Source of the DNA: Gemmatimonadaceae bacterium
GTDB taxonomy: Bacteria; Gemmatimonadota; Gemmatimonadetes; Gemmatimonadales; Gemmatimonadaceae
DNA length: 6,429 nt
Direction of reading: 5' to 3'
Assembly: GCA_014378185.1 (NCBI GenBank)
Contig: JACMOE010000285.1
Coordinates: forward strand, 1 to 6,429
Shown piece after piece: positions 1-6,121 of this stretch; the first letter of the stretch is position 1; every line of letters begins with the position of its first letter. The position numbers and the translations under genes are program-made. Under the pieces are notes generated by a model. That model saw only the letters and a program-made list of their open reading frames with translations. It searched no databases and was not told the origin of the DNA.

Positions 1-641
1 ATCAGCTCGTGCATGCACTTCACGTAATTGGCGTCGACATCCGACTTGGCCGGGTACGCGACCGTGGCGGGTTCCTTGTAGGCGCCCTTGCAGAGGCGCA
101 CGCGCGCCCGGAGCGCATTCATGTGCTCGACGTCGGCGAACGTGCGATAGAGACTGCTCTGGAGGACGACGCCTACGTTGGCCTTGTAGGCCGGATAGAG
201 GCGATCCTCGAACAGCTTCAGCGTGATGTTGGTGTAGGCGCTGGACTCCATGTCGAGACGCACGAAGCTGTCGTACTTCTGCGCGCGACCGAGGACGTCC
301 TGCATGACGGCGACACAGAGCTCGTGGTCGATGTCCAGTCCCATCGCGGTCAGCTTTACCGAGACATTGGCCTGGAGACCGGCCTGCTGGATGCGGTCCA
401 GCAGCGTGATGTACGCGTCACGTGCTGCACGCGCTTCCTTCTCGGTGGTGACGCTCTCGCCCAGCAGGTCGAGTGAGGCGGTGATGCCCTTGGCGTTCAG
501 TTCGCGCGCGACAGACAGCGCGTCGTCCACGGTCTCGCCAGCCACGAAGCGGCTGGCGAAGTGCTTTGCCAGCCTGTTGTTGCGGACGAACTTGAAAACG
601 CGTGGCTGGTTGGAGAGGTACAGGAGCGTGTTGCGAAGCAT
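1..641 (-). CDS. Proline dehydrogenase (PRODH), N-terminal part, truncated by window edge
   Basis: This FAD flavoenzyme oxidises L-proline to delta-1-pyrroline-5-carboxylate and passes the electrons to the membrane quinone pool, the first step of proline catabolism. The reading frame stays open from an ATG at 641 to the window edge: 213 codons plus two bases, with the C-terminus missing. Family signatures visible in order are LDLLGES (57-63), VSVKLTAMGLDID (93-105, with the barrel lysine K96), RLDMES (128-133), QSSLYRT (161-167) and the hallmark RLCKGAYKEP (182-191). The start is right at the beginning of the PRODH fold and no DNA-binding domain precedes it, which fits a short monofunctional PRODH (PutB/Bacillus-Deinococcus type, about 300 aa) rather than bifunctional PutA. 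A dehydrogenase domain further downstream cannot be excluded because the gene is cut. A GAGG motif lies 4 nt before the ATG. The gene lies 150 bp after the sigma/CBM48 operon on the same strand, separated by hairpins, so it probably has its own promoter. Confidence 0.93.
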   Translation of the reverse strand, partial: MLRNTLLYLSNQPRVFKFVRNNRLAKHFASRFVAGETVDDALSVARELNAKGITASLDLLGESVTTEKEARAARDAYITLLDRIQQAGLQANVSVKLTAMGLDIDHELCVAVMQDVLGRAQKYDSFVRLDMESSAYTNITLKLFEDRLYPAYKANVGVVLQSSLYRTFADVEHMNALRARVRLCKGAYKEPATVAYPAKSDVDANYVKCMHEL

Positions 642-645
642 GAAT

Positions 646-649
646 CCTC
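646..649 (-). promoter_or_regulatory. Ribosome binding site of the proline dehydrogenase gene
   Basis: Read on the minus strand, GAGG ends 4 nt before the ATG at 641. The spacing is a little short, but it is the only purine-rich element near this start and supports the chosen ATG. Confidence 0.5.
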
Positions 650-705
650 GAGGCGACGATCGGCCGGCACGCACGCCGAGTGAAGGTGGAATGTAATAGT
701 GGGGT

Positions 706-725
706 TCCCGCGGTCGAGCGCGGGA
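706..725. other. Small GC-rich hairpin in the gap upstream of proline dehydrogenase
   Basis: The arms TCCCGCG (706-712) and CGCGGGA (719-725) are perfectly complementary, with a 6-nt loop. No T-run follows on either strand. It lies 17 bp from the stronger hairpin at 742-765, so the two may act together as a transcription end or 3'-end stabiliser for the minus-strand operon, or may belong to the 5' leader of the PRODH transcript. The structure is seen directly; the role is inferred. Confidence 0.4.
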
Positions 726-741
726 GGTGTGCGCAGCAAAC

Positions 742-765
742 GGGCCGGCATTCGCATGCCGGCCC
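742..765 (-). terminator. Probable terminator hairpin after the sigma/CBM48 operon
   Basis: A perfect 10-bp inverted repeat (arms GGGCCGGCAT at 742-751 and ATGCCGGCCC at 756-765) has a 4-nt loop that reads GCGA on the minus strand, a GNRA tetraloop. It begins 27 bp beyond the end of the secreted-protein gene at 792, where a terminator for the three-gene operon would be expected. On the minus strand it is followed only by GTTTGC, so the U-tract is weak. It may be an imperfect intrinsic terminator or an mRNA 3'-end stabiliser. Confidence 0.6.
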
Positions 766-791
766 TGTTCATGGATCAGAAACTGTGTGCG

Positions 792-1442
792 TCAGCGATT
801 GTTCTGATCGTTTTGATCGGGCTTTTCCGGCTTGTCGGACTTGTCGGGCTTGCCGGCACCCTGCGCGCGCGTTTCGGCGGCAGCGGCCGGAGGAGCGCCC
901 TGTTCGATGTCGACCTTCACGTTGCGCTGAAAGTCACTGATGTCCTTGTCCTTGGCGCCCGCCCCGACGAGGGATCGGATGGCATTGGCCGCGGTGCGGA
1001 CCGGCACGCCACGCGAGATGATGTCGGCGAGTACGGTGAACGGCAGCGACAGCGAGCGGCGCAGGCCACTCTGATGCTTGAGCTTGCCCAGTTCCACGGC
1101 CGGCACGCCGGCGTGCATGGCGTAGGCGGCCGCCTTGATCTCGTCCACCGTGGCGCGGGACCCGAGTGCCTTGTACGCGCTGGCGAGATCCATGGAGAGG
1201 ATGCGAACGGCGGTGACGATGTGCGGTCCGTCGGCACCTGCCGCGACGCCTTCGTTGACCTTGTCGTGCAGGGGGCCGACCGGGATACCCTGGGCCTTGG
1301 CGGAGCCCACCATCGCGTTGATGGCGGCCAAGGAGGCGGGGTCAAGGCGGGCGCCCGGGCGCGGATCCTGTGCGCCGGCCGACACGACCGTGCCAGCGAG
1401 CGCGAGCAGCATGGCGAGACTACGAATCTTCGGGGTCCTCAT
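792..1442 (-). CDS. Secreted protein of unknown function with Gx(I/V)P helical repeats and a tripeptide-repeat tail
   Basis: This 216-aa protein is not assigned to a named family. It has a clear Sec signal peptide: a basic start (MRTPKIR), a hydrophobic core at about 9-22, and a probable signal peptidase I site after SAGA (about residue 24, before QDP). The mature part is predicted to be mostly helical. A motif of the form G(I/V)P occurs three times (QGIP 51-54, AGVP 111-114, RGVP 144-147), each followed by an amphipathic helix-like stretch, suggesting degenerate helical repeats. After an Ala/Pro-rich linker (183-196) comes a very hydrophilic tail of six tripeptide units (198-215). No cysteine or lipobox is visible. 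The ATG overlaps the stop codon of the upstream CBM48 gene (ATGA), and GGAGG lies 10 nt upstream, so it is translated as the third gene of the sigma-factor operon. It is probably periplasmic or exported. A role as partner of the membrane protein next door is inference only. Confidence 0.85.
   Translation of the reverse strand: MRTPKIRSLAMLLALAGTVVSAGAQDPRPGARLDPASLAAINAMVGSAKAQGIPVGPLHDKVNEGVAAGADGPHIVTAVRILSMDLASAYKALGSRATVDEIKAAAYAMHAGVPAVELGKLKHQSGLRRSLSLPFTVLADIISRGVPVRTAANAIRSLVGAGAKDKDISDFQRNVKVDIEQGAPPAAAAETRAQGAGKPDKSDKPEKPDQNDQNNR
798..851 (-). repeat. Six tandem 9-bp units encoding the tripeptide tail of the secreted protein
   Basis: Residues 198-215 read KPD-KSD-KPE-KPD-QND-QNN, which is six in-frame 9-bp units. 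The first four are close DNA copies (AAG CCC GAC, AAG TCC GAC, AAG CCG GAA, AAG CCC GAT) and the last two are diverged. The array ends one codon (Arg) before the stop. The unit length is a multiple of three, so copy-number change by slippage would keep the frame. Confidence 0.75.
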
Positions 1443-1993
1443 TTGGTGCTGTCCTCCACGACCAGCGCGCTGCTTGGCATGCCGAAGTCGTCACCCGACG
1501 ACCGTGGCGCAGTGGGATCGGCCATCCACTGCTTTCCGTTGATGACGAAGGCATAGCGATGTACGCCGGCTGGCACGGATGCGGTGACGCTCCACACACC
1601 CTGATTGCTCGTGGCAACCAGCGCGGAATCACCAAGTCCCCAGTTGTTGAAATCACCGACGACGGCAACGGTGCGCGCGTTCGGCGCAACCAGGACGAAC
1701 TTCACCGGTTCCGGCTTGCCGAGTGTTGCGGGCCGTTCGCCCCTGGGATGGACGCGGAGCACACCAAGGGTGGCGATGGCAACGACACTGGCGGCGAGGG
1801 CAGCAGCCCAGGCGGGCCGATACGCGAACGTGGTGGCGAAGCTCATCCAGCCGCGCCCGTGACGCGGGTTGCGCTCTGCATACAGCTTGCGCACCCGTAC
1901 CATGACGCGACGATCGAACGACTCATCGAGCCGCACGGGTGCCTGCAGGTCCTGGACGATCATCTCCAGCGTGGTACGTCCCCACTCAGCCAC
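1439..1993 (-). CDS. Single-pass membrane protein with C-terminal CBM48/AMPK-beta-type E-set domain, in anti-sigma position
   Basis: This 184-aa protein has three parts. The N-terminal ~59 residues are charged, arginine-rich and probably cytoplasmic. A single membrane segment lies at about 60-80 (AWAAALAASVVAIATLGVL). The C-terminal domain at about 96-181 is a glycogen-binding/isoamylase N-terminal type E-set fold, with VVGDFNNW (111-118), GVWSVTASVPAGVHRYAFVINGKQ in two halves (132-155) and W156-MADP. The tryptophans W118 and W156 match positions that contact glucan in CBM48/AMPK-beta domains. The protein has no cysteine, so it lacks the HxxxCxxC zinc anti-sigma motif. The start is GTG at 1993, supported by GAAAGAGG 6 nt upstream and by an 8-nt overlap with the sigma gene. 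The stop overlaps the next ATG. Position and topology suggest a regulator of the preceding ECF sigma factor, with the E-set domain outside the cytoplasm as sensor or protein-interaction module. That function is inference; the domain assignment is strong. Confidence 0.88.
   Translation of the reverse strand: MAEWGRTTLEMIVQDLQAPVRLDESFDRRVMVRVRKLYAERNPRHGRGWMSFATTFAYRPAWAAALAASVVAIATLGVLRVHPRGERPATLGKPEPVKFVLVAPNARTVAVVGDFNNWGLGDSALVATSNQGVWSVTASVPAGVHRYAFVINGKQWMADPTAPRSSGDDFGMPSSALVVEDSTK
1453..1457 (-). promoter_or_regulatory. Ribosome binding site of the secreted-protein gene
   Basis: GGAGG on the minus strand, inside the end of the CBM48 gene, 10 nt before the ATG at 1442. It supports this start and translation within the operon mRNA. 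Confidence 0.6.
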
Positions 1994-2528
1994 TGTGAAC
2001 CTCTTTCAGTAGTACACGCAGCCGGTCACAGGCGCGCATCACTCGCATTTTCAAGGCCGAGACACCAACACCGGTGATCTCCGACATTTCATCGTATCCA
2101 AGATCTTCCACGTACTTCAGGAGGAATGCCTCGCGCTGTTCAGCGCTGAGCTCGCCAACGGCGCGCTCGATTTCCTCCCGCCACATCGTTTGTTCGGCTG
2201 GATGCTCCTCCGAGGCATTCAGCAGCGCACTTTCGTCGTGGACGAATGTCTGTCCACGACGCACACGCCGTGCCCCGCTCGTACGGCATCGGTTGACCAG
2301 GATGCGAAAGAGCCAGGCGCCGAAGCGCTCCGGTTCTTCACACCGTGACAACGAACGGTAAGCGCGCGTGAAGGCGTCCTGCAGCGCCTCCTCCGCATCC
2401 TCCCGGTTCCCCAGCATATGCACCGCGTACCGCGCGTACTTGTCCCGATACCGGGAGACAAGCCCGCCATACGCATTTACATCGCCGTGCAACACCCGCG
2501 TAACGAGCTCCGCATCCGAGCTCTCCAT
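1986..2528 (-). CDS. ECF-type RNA polymerase sigma factor (sigma-70 family, RpoE-like)
   Basis: A 180-aa group 4 (extracytoplasmic function) sigma factor that would direct RNA polymerase to a specific promoter set. Region 2 spans about 5-82: DAELVTRVLHGD at the start, then YARYAVHMLGNREDAEEALQ in two parts, then DAFTRAYRSL and RFGAWLFRILVNRCR (68-82). A variable linker follows (83-117). Region 4 lies at about 119-175, with ELSAEQREAFLLKYVEDLGY in sequence and the helix-turn-helix EMSEITGVGVSALKMRVMRA. Length and the absence of region 3 fit the ECF group. The ATG at 2528 gives the usual family start (MESSDAELV). An in-frame GTG at 2552 would add 8 residues and is directly preceded by a TAG stop. 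Neither start has a convincing Shine-Dalgarno. The gene is first in a three-gene overlapping operon, and the second gene lies where an anti-sigma factor is normally found. The regulon and signal are unknown. Confidence 0.92.
   Translation of the reverse strand: MESSDAELVTRVLHGDVNAYGGLVSRYRDKYARYAVHMLGNREDAEEALQDAFTRAYRSLSRCEEPERFGAWLFRILVNRCRTSGARRVRRGQTFVHDESALLNASEEHPAEQTMWREEIERAVGELSAEQREAFLLKYVEDLGYDEMSEITGVGVSALKMRVMRACDRLRVLLKEVHSG
2000..2007 (-). promoter_or_regulatory. Ribosome binding site deciding the GTG start of the CBM48 membrane protein
   Basis: GAAAGAGG on the minus strand lies within the last codons of the sigma gene, 6 nt before GTG 1993. It fixes the GTG start and makes translational coupling to the sigma factor likely. 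Confidence 0.7.
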
Positions 2529-2638
2529 GCCATCAAGACCCAAGTTCGACACCTACGGTCACAGTTAAGATGCCATTCACCGGTCAACCTTCTGGACAAT
2601 CCCCGAATGGCCCACCCCGTCCTACACCACAAGAAAAT
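2529..2638 (-). other. Gap between fadJ stop and sigma-factor start
   Basis: About 86-110 bp depending on the sigma start. No convincing terminator hairpin for fadJ is visible, and no good -35/-10 pair for the sigma operon. TTGTCC- and TTGACC-like hexamers occur, but with no matching -10 at normal spacing. The sigma operon may therefore have an ECF-type promoter that cannot be recognised by eye, or may be partly read through from fadIJ. Confidence 0.35.
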
Positions 2639-4792
2639 CTACGATACCGGGGCGCCGCGCGCCGGATGGAACCGCCGTCGGGCCCTCGCGTGCTCCAGCA
2701 GCAGATCGGCGGGCGTGAATCGGCCCGGAAAGCGCCCGTCCAGCTGCTCCAGCGCCTCGACAATGGCGACGGCGCCAACGCTGTCCACGTAACGGAACGG
2801 GCCTCCCCGGAAGGGCGGGAAGCCAATGCCGAAGACAGCGCCCACGTCGCCGTCACGCGCCGACCGCAGGACGCCCTCCTCCAGGCACCGCACCGCCTCA
2901 TTCACCATCGCGAGGACACAGCGCTGCGAAATTTCGCTGGCGTCGATTTCGCGGCGCGGCGCCCCATTCGGCAGCAGTTCGTAGATCGTCGTGTCCACGG
3001 CGCCCTTGCCTCCGTCGTCACCGTACAGGTAGAAGCCGTGCCGTCCCTTCCGGCCCGTGCGGCCCGACTCCACGACCCGACGCAGCGATTCGCTTGGCGC
3101 CATGCGCGCCCCGAACGCCTCCGACAGGACGACCCCCACCTTGCCGCCGATATCGATGCCGACTTCATCGAGGAGGGTGATGGGGCCCACGGGAAAACCG
3201 AAGTCGAGCAGGGCCGCGTCGATTGCCTCGACCGATGCACCGTCGTCGAGCAGGCGACCAGCTTCGTTCATGTACGCGGACAGCGTTCGGGTGGTGTAGA
3301 AGCCAGGCGCGTCGTTGACGACGATGACCGTCTTGCCCAACCGCTTGCCAAATGCCACCGCCGTCACCGTAGCGTCCTTGTCGGTGGCCGGCGTGACGAT
3401 CACTTCCAACAGCGGCATCTTGTGCACGGGCGAGAAGAAATGCATCCCGAGCACCCGATTCGGACGCGCCGCCGCCTCGGCAATTCGCGCGATGGGAATG
3501 GTGCTGGTGTTCGACGCGAACACCGTATTGGCGTGGAGCATGGGTTCCGCCTCACGCAGCACGCGATGCTTGAGGGCGAGATCCTCGAACACCGCCTCGA
3601 TCACGAGCTCGGCGCGGCGAAAGCCGGCATACGTGGTGGTGCCCCCGACGAGCGAGAGTTGATTGTCGTATTGCGTGCGCGTGACCTGCTTCTTCTTCAC
3701 GCGCTCCCCGAGCACGTCGCTCACTGCCGCAATGCCCTTGCCTACCCGCGCGGTATCGGTGTCCTTGAGGCGCACCGCGGTGCCCTGCTGCACGGCAACG
3801 GAGGCGATGCCGGCCCCCATGAATCCCGCCCCAATGACGCCAAGCGTAGTGATGGGCTGCGGCTGGGGAGCCGGCTCCGCCACGCCCGGGTCGCGCTTGA
3901 GCGCTGTCGTGGCGAAGAAGAGAAAGATGAGCTCCCTGGAAACCTCGGACACGGTCATTTCACCGAAGGCGCGCGCCTCCTCTCGATAACCGGCGTCGCG
4001 GTTTTCATAGCCCGCCTGCACTGCGCGCAGCGCGGCAAGGGGTGCCGGATAGTGACCGTGGGTCTTTTCCGTCACGCCCTCGCGCGCCTTCCGGAAGACG
4101 ATCGACCGCCCGATGGGATTGTCCTCCAGCAGCCGTCCCGTGGCGCCGCGGTCCTTCGGCGCGTGACGCGCGACGAGCGTGCCAGCGGCGAGCTTGCGGG
4201 CGCGGTCGATTGCCACCTCGCGCAGGATGGCCGGATGCACCAGTTCGTCCACGAGTCCCATCTGCCACGCCTTCTTCGCCCGCACAGTACGACTCGTGAG
4301 GATCATGTCGAGGGCGCGCTGGAGGCCGATGAGACGCGGCAGGCGCTGCGTGCCGCCGGCTCCGGGAATCAACCCAAGCTGGACTTCCGGCAGGGCCAGC
4401 ACCGTTTTCGGATGATCGGTGGCGATGCGATACCGACACGCCAGCGCGGTTTCCAGTCCGCCACCCAGGCATGCGCCGTGAATCGCGGCGACCACGGGGA
4501 TCGCGAGTGTTTCGAGCTTGTCGAGCAGCGCCTGTCCGCCGCGGCTGAGCGCTTCGCCATCAGCAGCCGAGTGCAGGGTGAGGAACTCGTCGATGTCGGC
4601 GCCGGCGAGCCAGGTGTCGGCCTTGCCACTCAGGATCACCACACCCTTGACCGAGCTGTCGCCCGCGAGCTGCGTGAAGAGTTCGGCGAACTCCGCGCGG
4701 AGGCCCGCAGTGACGGTGTTGACCTGCGCGCCCGGGAGGTCGATGGTGACGACGGCGATGCCGTCGTCGTGCTGGGTTGTCAGCGCGTTCAT
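2639..4792 (-). CDS. fadJ: FadJ-type fatty acid oxidation complex alpha subunit (enoyl-CoA hydratase / 3-hydroxyacyl-CoA dehydrogenase)
   Basis: This multifunctional beta-oxidation enzyme (717 aa; FadJ and FadB are about 715-730 aa) hydrates 2-enoyl-CoA and then oxidises L-3-hydroxyacyl-CoA with NAD+, working with the thiolase encoded just upstream. The N-terminal crotonase domain (about 8-200) has the oxyanion/CoA region AGADIDEF (63-70), GACLGGGLE with E114, and LALPEVQLGLIPGAGGTQR (132-150) with E136, the pair of acidic residues expected for hydratase activity. The 3-hydroxyacyl-CoA dehydrogenase domain starts with the Rossmann motif GVIGAGFMGAGIA (318-330), followed by SNTSTIPI (427-434) and HFFSPVHKMPLLEV with catalytic H451 and E463. 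C-terminal dimerisation domains follow (about 495-710), including NDAPGFYTTR, GFPVGPITLLDEVGID and GFPPFRGGPFRY. The ATG at 4792 is chosen over an upstream in-frame ATG (4888) because GAGAGG lies 5 nt before it, it shares a TGATG overlap with fadI, and the extra 32 residues would be non-homologous. All key residues appear intact. Confidence 0.95.
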   Translation of the reverse strand: MNALTTQHDDGIAVVTIDLPGAQVNTVTAGLRAEFAELFTQLAGDSSVKGVVILSGKADTWLAGADIDEFLTLHSAADGEALSRGGQALLDKLETLAIPVVAAIHGACLGGGLETALACRYRIATDHPKTVLALPEVQLGLIPGAGGTQRLPRLIGLQRALDMILTSRTVRAKKAWQMGLVDELVHPAILREVAIDRARKLAAGTLVARHAPKDRGATGRLLEDNPIGRSIVFRKAREGVTEKTHGHYPAPLAALRAVQAGYENRDAGYREEARAFGEMTVSEVSRELIFLFFATTALKRDPGVAEPAPQPQPITTLGVIGAGFMGAGIASVAVQQGTAVRLKDTDTARVGKGIAAVSDVLGERVKKKQVTRTQYDNQLSLVGGTTTYAGFRRAELVIEAVFEDLALKHRVLREAEPMLHANTVFASNTSTIPIARIAEAAARPNRVLGMHFFSPVHKMPLLEVIVTPATDKDATVTAVAFGKRLGKTVIVVNDAPGFYTTRTLSAYMNEAGRLLDDGASVEAIDAALLDFGFPVGPITLLDEVGIDIGGKVGVVLSEAFGARMAPSESLRRVVESGRTGRKGRHGFYLYGDDGGKGAVDTTIYELLPNGAPRREIDASEISQRCVLAMVNEAVRCLEEGVLRSARDGDVGAVFGIGFPPFRGGPFRYVDSVGAVAIVEALEQLDGRFPGRFTPADLLLEHARARRRFHPARGAPVS

Positions 4793-6087
4793 CACGTCCT
4801 CTCGATGACCATGGCGTGTCCCATGCCGCCGGCAGCACACACGGTCATGAGTCCGAACTGACCGCCGCGCCGAGCCAGCTCGTTGCACAGCGTGGTGAGA
4901 ATGCGGCCGCCGGTGGCACCGAATGGATGTCCGATGGAGAGGGAGCCACCCATCACGTTGAGCTTCGCGCGATCCACCTCACCTACGGGCGAGCTGAATC
5001 CCGCGCGCTCCGCCCACTGCAGCGATACGAAACCCTTGAGGTTGGCCAGGACCTGCGCCGCGAAGGCTTCGTGCATCTCGATGAGGTCCATGTCGGCGAG
5101 CGTGAGTCCAGCTCGCCCGAGGGCGACGGGCGCGGCGAGCACAGGCCCCATCAGCAGTTGTTCGCCAGGATCCAGCGCCGCGTAGCTATAGCTGCGGATG
5201 TAGGCGAGCGGCTGAAAACCAAGGGACTTTGCGCGCTCCTCGCTCATCAGCAGCACCGCGCTGGCGCCATCGGTGAGCGGTGACGAGTTGCCGGCGGTGA
5301 CCGAGCCGTTCCTGCGGTCGAAGACGGGCTTGAGGGCGGCGAGCGCTTCTATTGTGCTATCGGGCCGAACTCCGTTGTCGACGGTCATCGCGTCGAATGC
5401 GGGAGGTACGTAGAGGGGGATGATCTCCGCCGTGAGGCGACCATCCTGTGTACCCGCCGCGGCCAGGCGGTGGGAGCGCAGCGCGTACTGATCCTGCTCC
5501 TCGCGAGGGATATGGTTGATCTTCGCCATCTTCTCGGCAGACTCACCCATGCTTTCGCCGGTGCTTGGCTCGGCGATGGCCGGCGTGATGGGAATGAGGT
5601 CTCGCGGACGCACCCGGGCCAGGGCGCGGACGCGACCGCCGAAGGTCTTCGCCTTGGACGCAGCGACCAGTGCGTCGCTCATGCCGCGCGAGTGCAGGAT
5701 GGGCACGTTGGACAGCGACTCCGCGCCGCCGGCGATGATGACGTCGGCGTGGCCGAGGGTGATCTGGTCGGCCGCGTCGGTGATGGCCTGATTGGCCGAG
5801 GCGCATGCGCGGCCGACGGTGAATGCCTGGACCCCCTTGGGCAGCTGCGGCATCAGCGAGATCTCTCTCGCGATGTTGGGTGCGAGCACGGACTGCACGA
5901 CTGTCCCGTAGATGATGGCCTCGACGAGCGCCGGATCGATCTCGGTGCGCTGGAGGAGTTCGGCCACGCAGCGCTTGCCGAGGTCGATGGCGGAAAGCGA
6001 CTTGAGGGTCGTTCCCGATCTGGCGAATGGAGTGCGGAGGCCAGCGACGATGGCAACGCGGCGACCTGGGGAGCCGAGGGTAGGCAT
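4792..6087 (-). CDS. fadI: Acetyl-CoA C-acyltransferase (3-ketoacyl-CoA thiolase), FadI type
   Basis: This thiolase cleaves 3-ketoacyl-CoA with CoA to release acetyl-CoA and a shortened acyl-CoA, the last step of beta-oxidation. It is 431 aa, close to FadI (~436 aa) and longer than FadA (~390 aa). Thiolase landmarks are the nucleophilic cysteine C95 in GRACASANQAI, the NSSPLTDGASAVLL loop (267-280), MHEAFAAQ with H339, GHPFGATGGR with H387, and the C-terminal CAAGGMGHAMV with the proton-relay cysteine C417. The N-terminal motif VAIVAGLRTPFARSG is typical. It is the promoter-proximal gene of a fadI-fadJ operon: its TGA shares a base with the fadJ ATG (TGATG), so production of the two subunits of the complex is probably coupled. 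The ATG at 6087 matches the family start, but no clear Shine-Dalgarno precedes it and only about 34 bp separate it from the divergent glpD. The FadI name rather than another trifunctional beta subunit rests on length, gene order and motifs. Confidence 0.95.
   Translation of the reverse strand: MPTLGSPGRRVAIVAGLRTPFARSGTTLKSLSAIDLGKRCVAELLQRTEIDPALVEAIIYGTVVQSVLAPNIAREISLMPQLPKGVQAFTVGRACASANQAITDAADQITLGHADVIIAGGAESLSNVPILHSRGMSDALVAASKAKTFGGRVRALARVRPRDLIPITPAIAEPSTGESMGESAEKMAKINHIPREEQDQYALRSHRLAAAGTQDGRLTAEIIPLYVPPAFDAMTVDNGVRPDSTIEALAALKPVFDRRNGSVTAGNSSPLTDGASAVLLMSEERAKSLGFQPLAYIRSYSYAALDPGEQLLMGPVLAAPVALGRAGLTLADMDLIEMHEAFAAQVLANLKGFVSLQWAERAGFSSPVGEVDRAKLNVMGGSLSIGHPFGATGGRILTTLCNELARRGGQFGLMTVCAAGGMGHAMVIERT
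4798..4803 (-). promoter_or_regulatory. Ribosome binding site deciding the fadJ start
   Basis: GAGAGG on the minus strand lies in the final codons of fadI, 5 nt before the fadJ ATG at 4792. It selects this ATG over the longer in-frame start at 4888 and supports coupled translation with fadI. Confidence 0.75.
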
Positions 6088-6121
6088 ACGCTGAAGCTAG
6101 GGGGCGATTAGCTTGGCGGGA
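6088..6121. promoter_or_regulatory. Very short divergent intergenic region between fadI and glpD
   Basis: About 34 bp lie between the fadI ATG and the likely glpD start (25 or 43 bp if a nearby TTG is used). Two divergently transcribed genes must start here or from within each other's 5' coding sequence. No -35/-10 pair or operator palindrome is recognisable. The plus strand has a run AGGGGG (6099-6104), which could serve as a Shine-Dalgarno for a TTG start at 6113. The minus strand has no Shine-Dalgarno before fadI. Confidence 0.4.

Noticed and set aside
693..698. TATTAC as a -10 element of a promoter for proline dehydrogenase (minus strand)
   Set aside because: It matches only 4 of 6 positions and no -35-like hexamer lies 16-18 nt upstream, so it was not annotated as a promoter.
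497..772. A 91-codon minus-strand open frame across the start of proline dehydrogenase and the hairpins
   Set aside because: It runs in another frame of the proline dehydrogenase gene, whose own frame has all the PRODH motifs. No ribosome site or domain is visible.
699..1556. A 285-codon plus-strand open frame opposite the secreted-protein gene
   Set aside because: The composition is His/Arg/Gly-rich, without a domain or ribosome site, and it is antisense to a gene with a signal peptide and operon overlap.
2570..4861. A 763-codon open frame on the plus strand covering all of fadJ
   Set aside because: It lies antisense to a gene with full family signatures, and its translation is Arg/His/Asp-rich with no recognisable domain. 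Long antisense frames are common opposite GC-rich genes because of codon-position bias.
4793..4888. Extended N-terminus of FadJ starting at ATG 4888
   Set aside because: The extra residues are Arg-rich and unlike the family. They overlap the conserved C-terminus of fadI, and a good Shine-Dalgarno plus TGATG overlap mark ATG 4792.
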